Shown: positions 16,712 through 25,315 of the stretch, in pieces
Position numbering within the stretch: the stretch's first letter is position 1
Layout: each line of letters begins with the position of its first letter
Source: Oscillospiraceae bacterium
GTDB taxonomy: Bacteria > Bacillota > Clostridia > Oscillospirales > Ruminococcaceae
Direction of reading: 5' to 3'
NCBI GenBank assembly: GCA_022768545.1
Contig: JALELV010000058.1
Span: 1-47,627 of the forward strand
DNA length: 47,627 nucleotides
Notes under the pieces: model-generated
What the model was told of the DNA's origin: nothing
What the model saw: the letters and a program-made list of their open reading frames with translations, nothing else
Databases searched by the model: none
Program-made: the position numbers and the translations under genes

Positions 16712-17608
16712 ATGCAAAAAATGATGGACGCAAAGGTGAGAACTCTGATCACGTTGGCCGAGCTGGGCAGCTACACCAAAACGGCAGCGGCGCTTTCTCT
16801 GACACAGCCGGCGGTGAGCCATCAGGTCAGGCAGCTGGAGAGAGAGTTTGGCGTAAAGATCTTTAAAAGTGAGCATAAAAAACTGCACCTTACCCCGGAG
16901 GGGGAGGTGCTGGTAAAATACGCAAGGCGGCTGGAAAACGTCTACCACGGCGCGGTGCAGGCGGTGGAGGATATGCAGAAGAATATCCGCCATCTCACCG
17001 TGGGGCTTACCCCTACGGTGGGGGAGAACACGCTCCCCCAGGTGCTGGCGCTCTACTGCAACGAGCACCCGGATACCCATATTAATATCCAGATCGACAC
17101 CATCCACCACATCTATAAGCGTTTTCAGGGGTATGAATTGGATCTTGCCATCATAGACGGCAATCTACCCGGTGAAAATGCCATCAGCTCCCTGCTGGAT
17201 ACCGATTATCTCTGTCTGATCACGGCGCCCGGGCACCGCTTTGCCCTGCAGGGGGGCATTGGCCTGTCGGAGCTCAAGTCGGAACGGCTGATCCTGCGCT
17301 CCAGCAAGGCGGGCACCCGCATGCTGTTTGAAAACTATCTTCTGGCCCACGATGAGGTGATCCGGAATTTTAATGTGATTTTAGAGATCGACAACATCAC
17401 CACCATTAAAGAGCTGGTGGGGATGGACCTCGGCGTATCGGTCATTGCCTACAGCGCCTGCCGGGAGGAGGTGCAGCGGGGCAAACTGGCGGTGGTCCCC
17501 ATCGAAAACTTCAGCATGGCCCGGGAGATCAACATGGTACACCACCGGGATTTTGCCCACAGGGAGATCCTGGAGGAACTTCGGAATATCTATTCCCGCA
17601 TCCGGTAG
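16712..17608 (+). CDS. LysR-family transcriptional regulator
   Basis: This regulator of about 298 residues has the N-terminal LysR helix-turn-helix (LAELGSYTKTAAALSLTQPAVSHQVRQLE, split about residues 12-40) and an effector-binding domain. ATG codons at 16712, 16721 and 16724 are all possible; the family N-terminus best fits 16721 or 16724, while AAAGGGG lies just before 16712. The longer frame from 16655 overlaps the promoter. The effector-domain part GLTPTVGENTLPQVLALY is of the CysB/CbbR-like general type. It is divergent from the small unknown gene and convergent with the Xaa-Pro peptidase. Its ligand and targets are unknown. Confidence 0.92.
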   Translation: MQKMMDAKVRTLITLAELGSYTKTAAALSLTQPAVSHQVRQLEREFGVKIFKSEHKKLHLTPEGEVLVKYARRLENVYHGAVQAVEDMQKNIRHLTVGLTPTVGENTLPQVLALYCNEHPDTHINIQIDTIHHIYKRFQGYELDLAIIDGNLPGENAISSLLDTDYLCLITAPGHRFALQGGIGLSELKSERLILRSSKAGTRMLFENYLLAHDEVIRNFNVILEIDNITTIKELVGMDLGVSVIAYSACREEVQRGKLAVVPIENFSMAREINMVHHRDFAHREILEELRNIYSRIR

Positions 17609-17635
17609 AAAGGCATTTGCCGTAAAGGTAGAAAG

Positions 17636-17670
17636 GGCCGCCCCGTGTTTTGACATGGGGCGGCCTTTTT
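17636..17670. terminator. Bidirectional intrinsic terminator
   Basis: A 12-bp stem (ggccgccccgtg and catggggcggcc, one G-U pair) is followed by T5 and preceded by AAA. It ends both the LysR gene and the convergent peptidase gene. Confidence 0.85.
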
Positions 17671-17686
17671 GAGGGAAAAGAAAGCT

Positions 17687-19477
17687 TTAAATGGCCCGGG
17701 TGTAGCGGCGCAGCCACTCGGTTTCCTCCCCGGTAAGGAAGGGGCTGAGCTTTTCGAACACCGCGGCGTGGTAGCGGTTGAGATATTCCTTTTCCGGGGC
17801 AGACATCTGCATGGGGTCGATGCCGTCCAAGTCGATGGGGGCGCAGGTGATGTTTTCAAACTCCATAAACTGCCCGTACTCGTTTTTGACGCCTTTGCGG
17901 CAGATCAGCTCGTTTTCGATGCGGATGCCGTGGCTGCCCTCGATATAGATGCCGGGCTCGTCGGTGGTAAACATCCCTTCCTCCAGCACACAGCTGTCGT
18001 TGCGCTCGGGCACGATCTTCCAGCGGAAGCCGTTGGGGGCCTCATGCACCCCGAGGAGGAAACCCACCCCGTGGCCGGTGCCGCATTTATAATCCAGGTC
18101 CAGCTCCCAGACGGGTCCTCGGGCCAGGTAGTCCAGGTTGATGCCCCGGCATCCATAGAGGAACTTGGCGCGGGCCAGATTCAGGTTTCCGCGCACCACG
18201 GCGGTAAAATGGCGGCGGACCTCATCGGAGATGGGGCCCAGCACCATGGTGCGGGTGATGTCGGTGGTGCCTTCGTAGTATTGGCCGCCGGAATCCACCA
18301 GCAGCATCCCTTTCGGATGGATCTCGGCGTTCGATTCTTTTGTGGCGCTGTAGTGCATCATGGCGGCGTTGGGGCCATAGGCGGCTATCATATCAAAGCT
18401 GGGCTCGATGTACCCCTCCTGGGCCCGGCGGCAGTTTTCCAGATACTCGGCGGCGTCCAGTTCGGTCATGGGCTGTTTGCCCACACGGGTTTTGAGCCAG
18501 AACATGAATTTGGTAAAAGCCACGCCGTCCTTCAGGTGGGAACGGCGGAGGTTTTCAATTTCCACCGGGTTTTTGATCGCCTTGAAAAAGGTGGAGGGGT
18601 TTTCCTGTTCGATTTTTTTGACATTGGTGCCCAGCAGGCGGAAGATCTCGTAATTTACCTTTGCGGGGTCCAGCATCACGGAACTTCCCGCGGGGACACC
18701 GGCGGCATCACGGTAGATCTGCTCATAGGGGCGAAGCTCCACTCCATCCGCGGCAAGCCGCCCGGCAAGCCCGGCCCCAATGGCCTTCCCGGCACAGTAG
18801 AGCACCGCCTTTGCGGCGGAAACGGTGAGGTAGGAAAGCAGCATGGGGTTGCAGGCCACGTCGTTTCCCCGGATATTGAGCAGCCAGGCGATGTCATCCA
18901 GAGCGGTGACGATATGAAAATCGGCCCCAGCCGCCGCCATTTTATCCCGCAGGCGTGTCAGCTTGCTAAAAGCTGTTTCTCCGCAGTAGCGAATGTCCAG
19001 GTCAAAGGCGGGCTCGCAGGAGAGGGCGGGCCGGTCTTCCCAAATTTCTCCCACCAGGTCCTCCGAAGTGGCGAAGGAGACTTTTCTGGCGGCCAGACGC
19101 TTTTGCAGCGAAAGGGCGGTTTTGGCGCAGATCACCCGCCCGTCAAAGCCGAGGACGCCGCCCTCCGGCAGGGTGCGCTCCAGATATTCCTCCAAGGTGG
19201 GGTACCCTTCCTCCCCCATTTTCTGCAGGATGACGCCGCCGGGGGCAAGCTGGGCGGCCGCCTGGATAAAATAGCGCCCGTCAGTCCAGAGGCAGGCCTC
19301 CGCGGGGGTGACCACCATGGTCCCGGCGGAGCCGGTAAAGCCGGACATATACTCCCGAGCCTTAAAGTATTCCCCCACATATTCCGATTCATGAAAATCC
19401 GAGGTGGGGATCAGATATGCGTCGATCCCGCGCTGCGCCATACAGCGGCGCAGACGATTGATGCGTTCCCTTATCAT
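17687..19477 (-). CDS. Xaa-Pro aminopeptidase, long M24B form
   Basis: This 596-residue enzyme has two creatinase-like N-terminal domains and a C-terminal pita-bread M24 domain, the long layout also seen in eukaryotic XPNPEP1. It removes an N-terminal residue that precedes proline. The metal ligands are visible: two Asp in LVDSGGQYYEGTTDITRT, His in GTGHGVGFLLGVHEAP, and two Glu in the EPGIYIEGSHGIRIEN region. The start at ATG 19477 follows AGGAGG; the open frame extends upstream to 19624 but crosses the promoter. It has no signal peptide and so acts in the cytoplasm. With the M42 peptidase it points to active peptide use. Confidence 0.93.
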   Translation of the reverse strand: MIRERINRLRRCMAQRGIDAYLIPTSDFHESEYVGEYFKAREYMSGFTGSAGTMVVTPAEACLWTDGRYFIQAAAQLAPGGVILQKMGEEGYPTLEEYLERTLPEGGVLGFDGRVICAKTALSLQKRLAARKVSFATSEDLVGEIWEDRPALSCEPAFDLDIRYCGETAFSKLTRLRDKMAAAGADFHIVTALDDIAWLLNIRGNDVACNPMLLSYLTVSAAKAVLYCAGKAIGAGLAGRLAADGVELRPYEQIYRDAAGVPAGSSVMLDPAKVNYEIFRLLGTNVKKIEQENPSTFFKAIKNPVEIENLRRSHLKDGVAFTKFMFWLKTRVGKQPMTELDAAEYLENCRRAQEGYIEPSFDMIAAYGPNAAMMHYSATKESNAEIHPKGMLLVDSGGQYYEGTTDITRTMVLGPISDEVRRHFTAVVRGNLNLARAKFLYGCRGINLDYLARGPVWELDLDYKCGTGHGVGFLLGVHEAPNGFRWKIVPERNDSCVLEEGMFTTDEPGIYIEGSHGIRIENELICRKGVKNEYGQFMEFENITCAPIDLDGIDPMQMSAPEKEYLNRYHAAVFEKLSPFLTGEETEWLRRYTRAI

Positions 19478-19531
19478 GCAAAAATCCTCCTGTTTGTTCT
19501 GTTGAGACACCGTCAAGGCCGTTCCCTTTCT

Positions 19532-19560
19532 ATTATAGTGCCGGGAGGGGGACAAGACAA
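19532..19560 (-). promoter_or_regulatory. Promoter of the Xaa-Pro aminopeptidase gene
   Basis: On the minus strand TTGTCT (19560-19555) and TATAAT (19537-19532) are spaced by 17 nt. It rules out the longer reading frame that begins at 19624. Confidence 0.7.
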
Positions 19561-19741
19561 TTGTCCCGAAAAAAACGGGCAAAACGGCAAAGCGGCTTTT
19601 TGCCGCAGGATTGTTGGTTCTCATTTTAACAAAAAATTTTCTTTATAATCCGGCTTTTACAAATTTTATTTTGTGTTTTGAGGTATGGATTGAAAAAAAT
19701 AAAATAAAATCACAAGTTACAGAGAAAATCCATATGCTTTT

Positions 19742-19787
19742 TTAACAATTGGAATGTTAAAAATTGTGTAGTTTTAGGATAATCCTA
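19742..19787. promoter_or_regulatory. Two palindromes upstream of the liv promoter (candidate operators)
   Basis: TTAACA (19742-19747) and TGTTAA (19755-19760) form an inverted repeat with a seven-base spacer. TAGGAT and ATCCTA (19775-19787) form a second around one base. Both lie 30 to 75 bases upstream of the -35 element. Confidence 0.4.
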
Positions 19788-19816
19788 CATTTTATTTCGA
19801 TAATTTCTTCAAAGTA

Positions 19817-19845
19817 TTGACAGGGGAAAAGAAAAAGTTTACTAT
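19817..19845 (+). promoter_or_regulatory. Strong promoter of the liv operon
   Basis: A consensus TTGACA (19817-19822) and TACTAT (19840-19845) are spaced by 17 nt, which predicts high expression of the binding protein. Confidence 0.8.
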
Positions 19846-19882
19846 TTCTTCATAATTTAAAAAAGAAAAGGGGAGAGAACTT

Positions 19883-21073
19883 ATGAAAAAGTTCCTCGCA
19901 GCAGCGCTTTCCGTTCTGCTTGTCGCTCTTCTTCTGAGCGGCTGCGGTGCCAAAACCAACGAAAATGAGATCAGGATCGGCATCAACTACGAGCTTTCCG
20001 GTGCGGTGGCCACTTACGGCCAGAGCTCCGTGGATGGCATCATGATGGCAATTGACGAGATTAACGCCGCCGGTGGCATCAACGGAAAGACCATTGTTCC
20101 TGTAAAGTACGATAATAAATCCGAGCCCGCCGAAGCCACTACCCTGGCCAACAAGCTGATGACTCAGGACAAGGTCCTGGCTATCCTGGGGCCGGCTACC
20201 TCCGGTTCCTTCAAGGCGGAGATCCCGGTAGCGGAGAAAAACAAGGTGCCGGTCGTCACCGGTTCCGCCACTGCCGACGACGTTACCGTAGACCTGGAGG
20301 ACGGACAGGTGGTCTACAATGACGACGGCAGCGTAAAGGGCCTGAAGGAGTACGCCTTCCGTATCTGCTTCAGCGACTCCTACCAGGGCAGCGCCATGGC
20401 CGCCTTTGCCAGTGAGAACCTCTCTGCCGCCAAGGCTGTCATCATCAAGGACACCTCCAGCGATTACGGCAAGGGCCTTGCCGCCAACTTCCTTGCCACC
20501 TTTACCGAAAAAGGCGGAGAGGTAGTGGCCGAGGAGGCTTATGTTTCCGGCAATACCGATTTTAACGGGATCCTTACCAAAATCAAAGGTATGGATTTTG
20601 ATGTGATCTACATCCCTGGCTACTACCAGGAGGCCGGCCTGATCATCAAGCAGGCCCGCGCTCAGGGCATCACCGCTCCTATCCTGGGGGCCGATGGCTT
20701 TGACTCCCCCACTCTGGCGGAGCTGGCCGGCGCCGACGCCCTGAATGATGTCTACTACACCAACCACTACTCCTCTCTGGATAAGGACCCGCTGGTCACC
20801 CAGTTTATCGCGGATTACAACGCGAAGTACGGCAAAGAGCCTGACGCCTTCAACGCCCTGGGCTATGACCTGGCAAAGTTTGTCTGCGACGGTATTTCCC
20901 GCTGCGAGACTCTGGACTCCGAGTCTCTGAAAGAGGCCCTGGCCTCCACCGAGAACTTTGTCGGCGTCACCGGTTCCTTCAGCGTGGACGAGAAGCACAA
21001 CCCCGTGAAGTCCATCGTGGTCATCGGGCTGAAAGACGGCGTTCAGGACAGCAGCGTCAAAGTTTCCGCCTGA
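19883..21073 (+). CDS. livJ: Branched-chain amino acid ABC transporter, substrate-binding lipoprotein
   Basis: This 396-residue lipoprotein captures the substrate outside the membrane for the LivHMGF permease. It has a signal peptide with a lipobox LLSGC (lipidated Cys at residue 21), then the type I periplasmic-binding fold of the Leu/Ile/Val family, with IRIGINYELSGAVATYG, the NAAGGINGK turn and LGPATSGSFKAEIPVAEKNKVP split across the first lobe. The ribosome binding site GGGGAGAG precedes ATG 19883. Relatives bind branched-chain amino acids but also other amino acids or urea, so leucine, isoleucine or valine is likely and not proven. A hairpin after the gene separates it from the permease genes. 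Confidence 0.92.
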   Translation: MKKFLAAALSVLLVALLLSGCGAKTNENEIRIGINYELSGAVATYGQSSVDGIMMAIDEINAAGGINGKTIVPVKYDNKSEPAEATTLANKLMTQDKVLAILGPATSGSFKAEIPVAEKNKVPVVTGSATADDVTVDLEDGQVVYNDDGSVKGLKEYAFRICFSDSYQGSAMAAFASENLSAAKAVIIKDTSSDYGKGLAANFLATFTEKGGEVVAEEAYVSGNTDFNGILTKIKGMDFDVIYIPGYYQEAGLIIKQARAQGITAPILGADGFDSPTLAELAGADALNDVYYTNHYSSLDKDPLVTQFIADYNAKYGKEPDAFNALGYDLAKFVCDGISRCETLDSESLKEALASTENFVGVTGSFSVDEKHNPVKSIVVIGLKDGVQDSSVKVSA

Positions 21074-21106
21074 ACCTCCGGCACTTGTGATACATAGCGG
21101 CGTCAG

Positions 21107-21137
21107 GTCAGTGGGGGCGGTTTTCGCCCTCACTGAC
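21107..21137 (+). terminator. Hairpin between livJ and livH (attenuator or mRNA stabiliser)
   Basis: The arms at 21107-21119 and 21125-21137 form a 13-bp stem with one G-U pair and loop GTTTT. The T tract after it is interrupted. Such hairpins commonly keep the binding protein more abundant than the downstream membrane genes. Confidence 0.6.
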
Positions 21138-21242
21138 TTATGTTTTATCCTGTTCTCCTGAAAACACCTTTGGCGGCCTGCGGGGTATCCCGCAGCGGTT
21201 GTCCGCCGAAGTGCTTATCTGCAGAAAGAAGGGGTCGTCAAA

Positions 21243-22130
21243 TTGGAACAGTTTTTTCAGCAGCTGATCAACGGGCTTTCTCTGGGCAGTATCTACGCCC
21301 TTATCGCCCTGGGATACACCATGGTCTACGGCATCATCAAACTGATCAACTTTGCCCACTGCGATGTTTATATGATAGGCGCCTATGTGGGCTACGCCTG
21401 CATGACTTATTTTCATCTGGGGCTTCTGCCTTCTCTGCTCATCGCCATGGCGGCGTGCACCCTGCTGGGCATAGCCATTGAAAAGATCGCCTACAAGCCC
21501 CTGCGCAACGCCACCCGCATCGCGGTGCTCATCACGGCGCTGGGGGTCTCCATGTTCCTTGAATACGGCACAATGTTCTTTGTCAAGGCGGAGGTGCGTG
21601 CTTACCCCGCCATGACAGGCTGGATGACCCAGAGCATCCAGCTGGGCAGTGGTATCAGCGTCAGCATGCTTCAGGTTGTCATTATGGCTGTCACTGTGGC
21701 GCTGATGATTTTGCTGCAGTTCATCGTCAAGCGCACCCGTGTGGGCAAGGCCATGCGGGCGGTCTCGCTGGATAAGGACGCGGCGGAGCTGATGGGCATC
21801 AATGTAAACTCCACCATCTCCTTTACCTTTGCCCTGGGCTCCGCCCTGGCGGGTGCCGCGGGCGTGCTGGTGGGGGTGTACTACAACTCTATCAACCCGC
21901 TGATGGGTGTCCTGCCCGGCCTCAAAGCCTTTGTGGCCGCGGTGTTCGGCGGCATCGGGCTTATCCCCGGGGCCATGGTGGGGGGCTATGCCATCGGCAT
22001 GATCGAGACCATGGTGGACGGCTACGGCAACTCCCTGTATAAAGACGCGGTGGTGTTTGCCATCCTCATCCTCATCCTGATCGTCAAGCCCGCCGGGCTT
22101 TTGGGCAAAAATACGAGAGAGAAGGTGTGA
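21243..22130 (+). CDS. livH: Branched-chain amino acid ABC transporter, permease LivH
   Basis: This 295-residue permease has about eight membrane segments and the LivH features LINGLSLGSIYALIALGYTMVYGI at the start (read as two blocks), KLINFAHCDVYMIGAY, and ALGSALAGAAGVLVGVYY and AAVFGGIG toward the end. It forms the membrane channel with LivM. The start is TTG 21243, preceded by AAGGGG; no ATG fits the start of the family. The next gene follows after seven bases. Confidence 0.94.
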   Translation: MEQFFQQLINGLSLGSIYALIALGYTMVYGIIKLINFAHCDVYMIGAYVGYACMTYFHLGLLPSLLIAMAACTLLGIAIEKIAYKPLRNATRIAVLITALGVSMFLEYGTMFFVKAEVRAYPAMTGWMTQSIQLGSGISVSMLQVVIMAVTVALMILLQFIVKRTRVGKAMRAVSLDKDAAELMGINVNSTISFTFALGSALAGAAGVLVGVYYNSINPLMGVLPGLKAFVAAVFGGIGLIPGAMVGGYAIGMIETMVDGYGNSLYKDAVVFAILILILIVKPAGLLGKNTREKV

Positions 22131-22137
22131 CCAGAAG

Positions 22138-23112
22138 ATGAAAAACGCTTTGAAAAAGGGCTGGCTCAAAAAACTTCTGGCGTTGGCCGCTACCTACGGC
22201 GTGGTGCAGCTGCTTATCTCCGTGGGCATTGTCAACGACTACCTGCAGGCCACTCTGGCTACCATCTGCATCAATATGGTGCTGGCGGTCAGCCTCAACC
22301 TGATCACCGGTTTTACCGGCCAGTTCTCCCTGGGGCACGCGGGCTTCATGTCCATCGGCGCCTATGTCTGCGGCATCATCACGCTGGGAAACCCCACCCT
22401 GCCGGGCTTCCTGCTTGGTGTACTTGCGGGGGCAGTGGTCGCCGCGGTGGTCGGCTGCCTGGTGGGTCTGCCCACCCTGCGTCTGCGGGGAGACTACCTG
22501 GCCATTGCCACTCTGGGCATGTCCGAGATCATCCGCATCGTCTTTTTGAACCTGGAGGTCACCAACGGTGCGGCGGGGCTCAACGGTATCCCGCAGTTTA
22601 TCAACTGGACCTGGCTGTTTATCTTCACCGCCGGGACGATCCTGCTGATCGTCAATTTCCTTCATTCCTCTCACGGCCGCGCCTGTATCTCCATCCGGGA
22701 GGATGAGATCGCCGCGGAGGCCATGGGCATCAATACCACCAAATACAAAGTGATCTCCTTTACCATCGGGGCCTTTTTTGCCGGCGTGGCGGGGGCGATG
22801 TATGCCTCTTACTTCTATTTCCTCAAGCCGGATCTTTTCGGGTTCCTCAAGTCGGTGGATATTCTGGTGATCGTGGTGCTGGGCGGCATGGGAAGCATCT
22901 CCGGCTCCATTATCGCTGCGGTGCTGCTGGCGCTTATCTCCACGGTGCTCCAGTCCTTCCCGGAGCTGCGTATGGTCATCTATTCCCTGGTCCTGGTGGT
23001 CATCATGATCTTCCGCCCTCAGGGCCTGATGGGCTCCCGGGAGATCTCCCTTTCGCTGTTTAAAAAATGGAGCGAGGGCCTTCGCGGCCGCAAGCAGAAG
23101 GAGGTGGCCTGA
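22138..23112 (+). CDS. livM: Branched-chain amino acid ABC transporter, permease LivM
   Basis: This 324-residue permease is the second membrane subunit. It has about nine hydrophobic segments and the family blocks LNLITGFTGQFSLGHAGFM (about 60-78), LPTLRLRGDYLAIATLG, and FFAGVAGAMYASYF, and it ends in the common MIFRPQGLMGSRE. It begins seven bases after livH and ends one base before livG, so translation is closely linked. Start and length are standard. Confidence 0.95.
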   Translation: MKNALKKGWLKKLLALAATYGVVQLLISVGIVNDYLQATLATICINMVLAVSLNLITGFTGQFSLGHAGFMSIGAYVCGIITLGNPTLPGFLLGVLAGAVVAAVVGCLVGLPTLRLRGDYLAIATLGMSEIIRIVFLNLEVTNGAAGLNGIPQFINWTWLFIFTAGTILLIVNFLHSSHGRACISIREDEIAAEAMGINTTKYKVISFTIGAFFAGVAGAMYASYFYFLKPDLFGFLKSVDILVIVVLGGMGSISGSIIAAVLLALISTVLQSFPELRMVIYSLVLVVIMIFRPQGLMGSREISLSLFKKWSEGLRGRKQKEVA

Positions 23113-23113
23113 C

Positions 23114-23899
23114 ATGTCGATCCTTTCGGTACAAAAGCTGACCAAATCCTTCGGCGGCCTTACGGCGGTATCCAACGTGAACCTGGAGCTGCAGGAGGGA
23201 GAACTGGTGGGGCTCATCGGCCCCAACGGAGCGGGCAAGACCACGGTATTTAACCTTCTCACCGGCGTATACGAGCCCACCTCCGGCACCATCACCCTTT
23301 CCCGGGACGGAAACCCCCGGGAGATCCAGGGCATGAAACCCTACAATATCTGCAAGGCGGGGGTGTCCCGTACCTTCCAGAACATCCGCCTGTTTAAAGA
23401 CCTCACCGTGCTGGACAACGTCCGCATCGCCATGCACCAGAACGTCCAATACGGCCTTGTCTCCAGCTTTCTGCACCTTCCCTCCTATGCCAGGGAAGAG
23501 GCCGCCCTGCGGGAAAGATGCATGGAGCTTTTGAAGATCGTCCATCTGGAGGATAAAAAGGATGAGATGGCCAGCAACCTCCCCTACGGAGAGCAGCGGC
23601 ATCTGGAGATAGCCCGCGCACTGGCCACAAACCCTTCGGTACTGCTGCTGGATGAGCCGGCGGCCGGCATGAACCCTGCGGAAACCGCCCAGCTCACCGG
23701 GCTGATCGGCTGGATCCGGGAAAACTTTAAACTCACCATCCTGCTCATCGAGCACGACATGTCCCTGGTAATGAAGATCTGCGAGCGCATCTATGTGCTG
23801 GATTACGGCATGATCATCGCCTCCGGTACACCGGCGGAGATCAAATCCAACAAAAAGGTCATTGAGGCCTATCTGGGGGAGGATGTCAGCGATGCTTGA
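23114..23899 (+). CDS. livG: Branched-chain amino acid ABC transporter, ATPase LivG
   Basis: This 261-residue ATPase powers the transporter. Walker A is GPNGAGKTT (about 37-45), the signature region is LPYGEQRHLEIARAL (a YGEQR variant normal in LivG), Walker B is VLLLDEPAAGMNP and the switch His is in LLIEHDM. The C-terminal extension of LivG is present. It overlaps the livF start by eight bases. Confidence 0.95.
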   Translation: MSILSVQKLTKSFGGLTAVSNVNLELQEGELVGLIGPNGAGKTTVFNLLTGVYEPTSGTITLSRDGNPREIQGMKPYNICKAGVSRTFQNIRLFKDLTVLDNVRIAMHQNVQYGLVSSFLHLPSYAREEAALRERCMELLKIVHLEDKKDEMASNLPYGEQRHLEIARALATNPSVLLLDEPAAGMNPAETAQLTGLIGWIRENFKLTILLIEHDMSLVMKICERIYVLDYGMIIASGTPAEIKSNKKVIEAYLGEDVSDA

Positions 23900-24596
23900 G
23901 ATCAAAAATATCAATGTGCATTTCGGCATGATCCATGCCCTCAAGGACGTGTCCCTCACGGTAAACGACGGGGAGATCGTCACCCTGATCGGGGCAAACG
24001 GCGCCGGAAAGACCACCACCCTGCGGACGGCCTCGGGGCTTAAAAAGCCCACCAGCGGTTCCATCCTTCTGGACGGAAAAGACATTACCGCCGCCACTCC
24101 GCAGGACAGGGTGAAAATGGGTATCTCTCAGGTGCCGGAGGGGCGCCGGGTGTTTTCCACCATGACGGTGCTGGAAAACCTGGAGCTGGGAGCTTTCCTC
24201 CGCCGGGATAAGGACGGCATTGCCCGAGACCTTAACACCGTGTATGAGCGCTTTCCCATTTTGGCGGACCGCCGCCGGCAGGCCGCGGGCACCCTCTCCG
24301 GCGGCGAGCAGCAGATGCTGGCCATGGGGCGGGCGCTGATGAGCCGGCCGAAAATTCTGTTTCTGGATGAGCCCTCCATGGGACTGGCCCCCTTGTTGGT
24401 GCAGGAAATTTTTGATATAATTAAGGCGATCAATGAGACGGGCACCACGATCCTGCTGGTGGAACAAAACGCTTCCATGGCGCTGCAGGTCGCCCATCAG
24501 GCCTATGTGATGGAGACCGGCTCCATCGTGCTTTCCGGCACCGGCACCGAGCTTTCTCAGAGCGAGGAGATCAAAAAAGCTTATTTAGGGGGTTGA
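23892..24596 (+). CDS. livF: Branched-chain amino acid ABC transporter, ATPase LivF
   Basis: This 234-residue ATPase is the partner of LivG. Walker A is GANGAGKTT, the signature is LSGGEQQMLAMGRAL, Walker B is ILFLDEPSMGLAP and the switch is LLVEQN. I start it at ATG 23892, eight bases before the livG stop and nine after a GGAGG; the longer frame from 23862 lies within livG. It completes the five-gene Liv set. Confidence 0.95.
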   Translation: MLEIKNINVHFGMIHALKDVSLTVNDGEIVTLIGANGAGKTTTLRTASGLKKPTSGSILLDGKDITAATPQDRVKMGISQVPEGRRVFSTMTVLENLELGAFLRRDKDGIARDLNTVYERFPILADRRRQAAGTLSGGEQQMLAMGRALMSRPKILFLDEPSMGLAPLLVQEIFDIIKAINETGTTILLVEQNASMALQVAHQAYVMETGSIVLSGTGTELSQSEEIKKAYLGG

Positions 24597-24601
24597 GTTT
24601 T

Positions 24602-25243
24602 ATGTTTGTACGCAGCAAAATGACGGCAAATCCCTTTACGGTTTCTCAGGATCAGACCATCCCGGACGCCCAGGAGATCATGATGGAGCACGGGGTCAAA
24701 CGGCTTCCGGTCATGAAGAAAGATAAGCTGGTGGGGGTGGTCTCCCGGGAAGATATCGCCCACGCTTCCCCCTCCAAGGCTACCTCGCTGAGTATGGGGG
24801 AGATCACCTATCTGCTGGGGAAGACCCAGATCAAAAAGGTGATGAGCAAAAACCCTGTTACCATCTCTTCCGGCGCCCTGTTGGAAGAAGCGGCCACCGT
24901 TATGCGGGACCACGGCGTAAGCTTCCTCCCCGTGGTGGACGACGGAAAGCTGGTGGGCATCATCACCGAAAGCGATATCTTTGACTCCTTTATCGAGCTG
25001 CTGGGTTTCCGTGAGCAGGGTACCCGCCTGACCATCGAAGCCACCGACGCGCCGGGCATCCTGGCACAGCTCACTTCCATTTTCGGCGAGCATGGCGCAA
25101 ACATCACCCATGTGGCGGTGTACCGCGGCGGCGCCGGGAAAAGCGATGTGGTGGTGGGCACGAACTCTCAGGATACCGCCGCCATTGAGGCCGCGCTGGA
25201 AGCGCAGGGGCTCCGGGTGGTTTACAAGCTGGTCAACCGCTGA
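24602..25243 (+). CDS. CBS-pair and ACT domain protein (AcuB-like)
   Basis: This 213-residue protein has two CBS repeats (about residues 1-55 and 75-135; the first begins MFVRSKMTANPFTVSQDQTI, the second KKVMSKNPVTISSG) and a C-terminal ACT domain beginning LTIEATDAPGILAQLTSIFGE. CBS pairs bind adenine nucleotides and ACT domains bind amino acids, so it may sense energy state together with an amino acid. The layout is like AcuB, tied to acetoin use in Bacillus, but the position at the end of the liv operon, five bases after livF, suggests a link to branched-chain amino acid uptake. The ATG at 24602 has AGGGGG before it. Confidence 0.88.
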   Translation: MFVRSKMTANPFTVSQDQTIPDAQEIMMEHGVKRLPVMKKDKLVGVVSREDIAHASPSKATSLSMGEITYLLGKTQIKKVMSKNPVTISSGALLEEAATVMRDHGVSFLPVVDDGKLVGIITESDIFDSFIELLGFREQGTRLTIEATDAPGILAQLTSIFGEHGANITHVAVYRGGAGKSDVVVGTNSQDTAAIEAALEAQGLRVVYKLVNR

Positions 25244-25262
25244 CTTTTTATCATTGGAAAGA

Positions 25263-25300
25263 GCACAAAGCCCATCCCGTCACCGGGATGGGCTTTGTGC
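25263..25300. terminator. Bidirectional hairpin terminator
   Basis: Perfect 17-bp arms (25263-25279 and 25284-25300) with a four-base loop lie between the liv operon and the convergent regulator gene. The T tract on the plus side is weak. Confidence 0.75.
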
Positions 25301-25315
25301 TTGGCCGAAAAATTT

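Noticed and set aside
17669-19648. A 659-codon open frame on the plus strand
   Set aside because: It is antisense to the Xaa-Pro aminopeptidase, whose metal ligands, start site and promoter are clear; the composition is that of a shadow frame.
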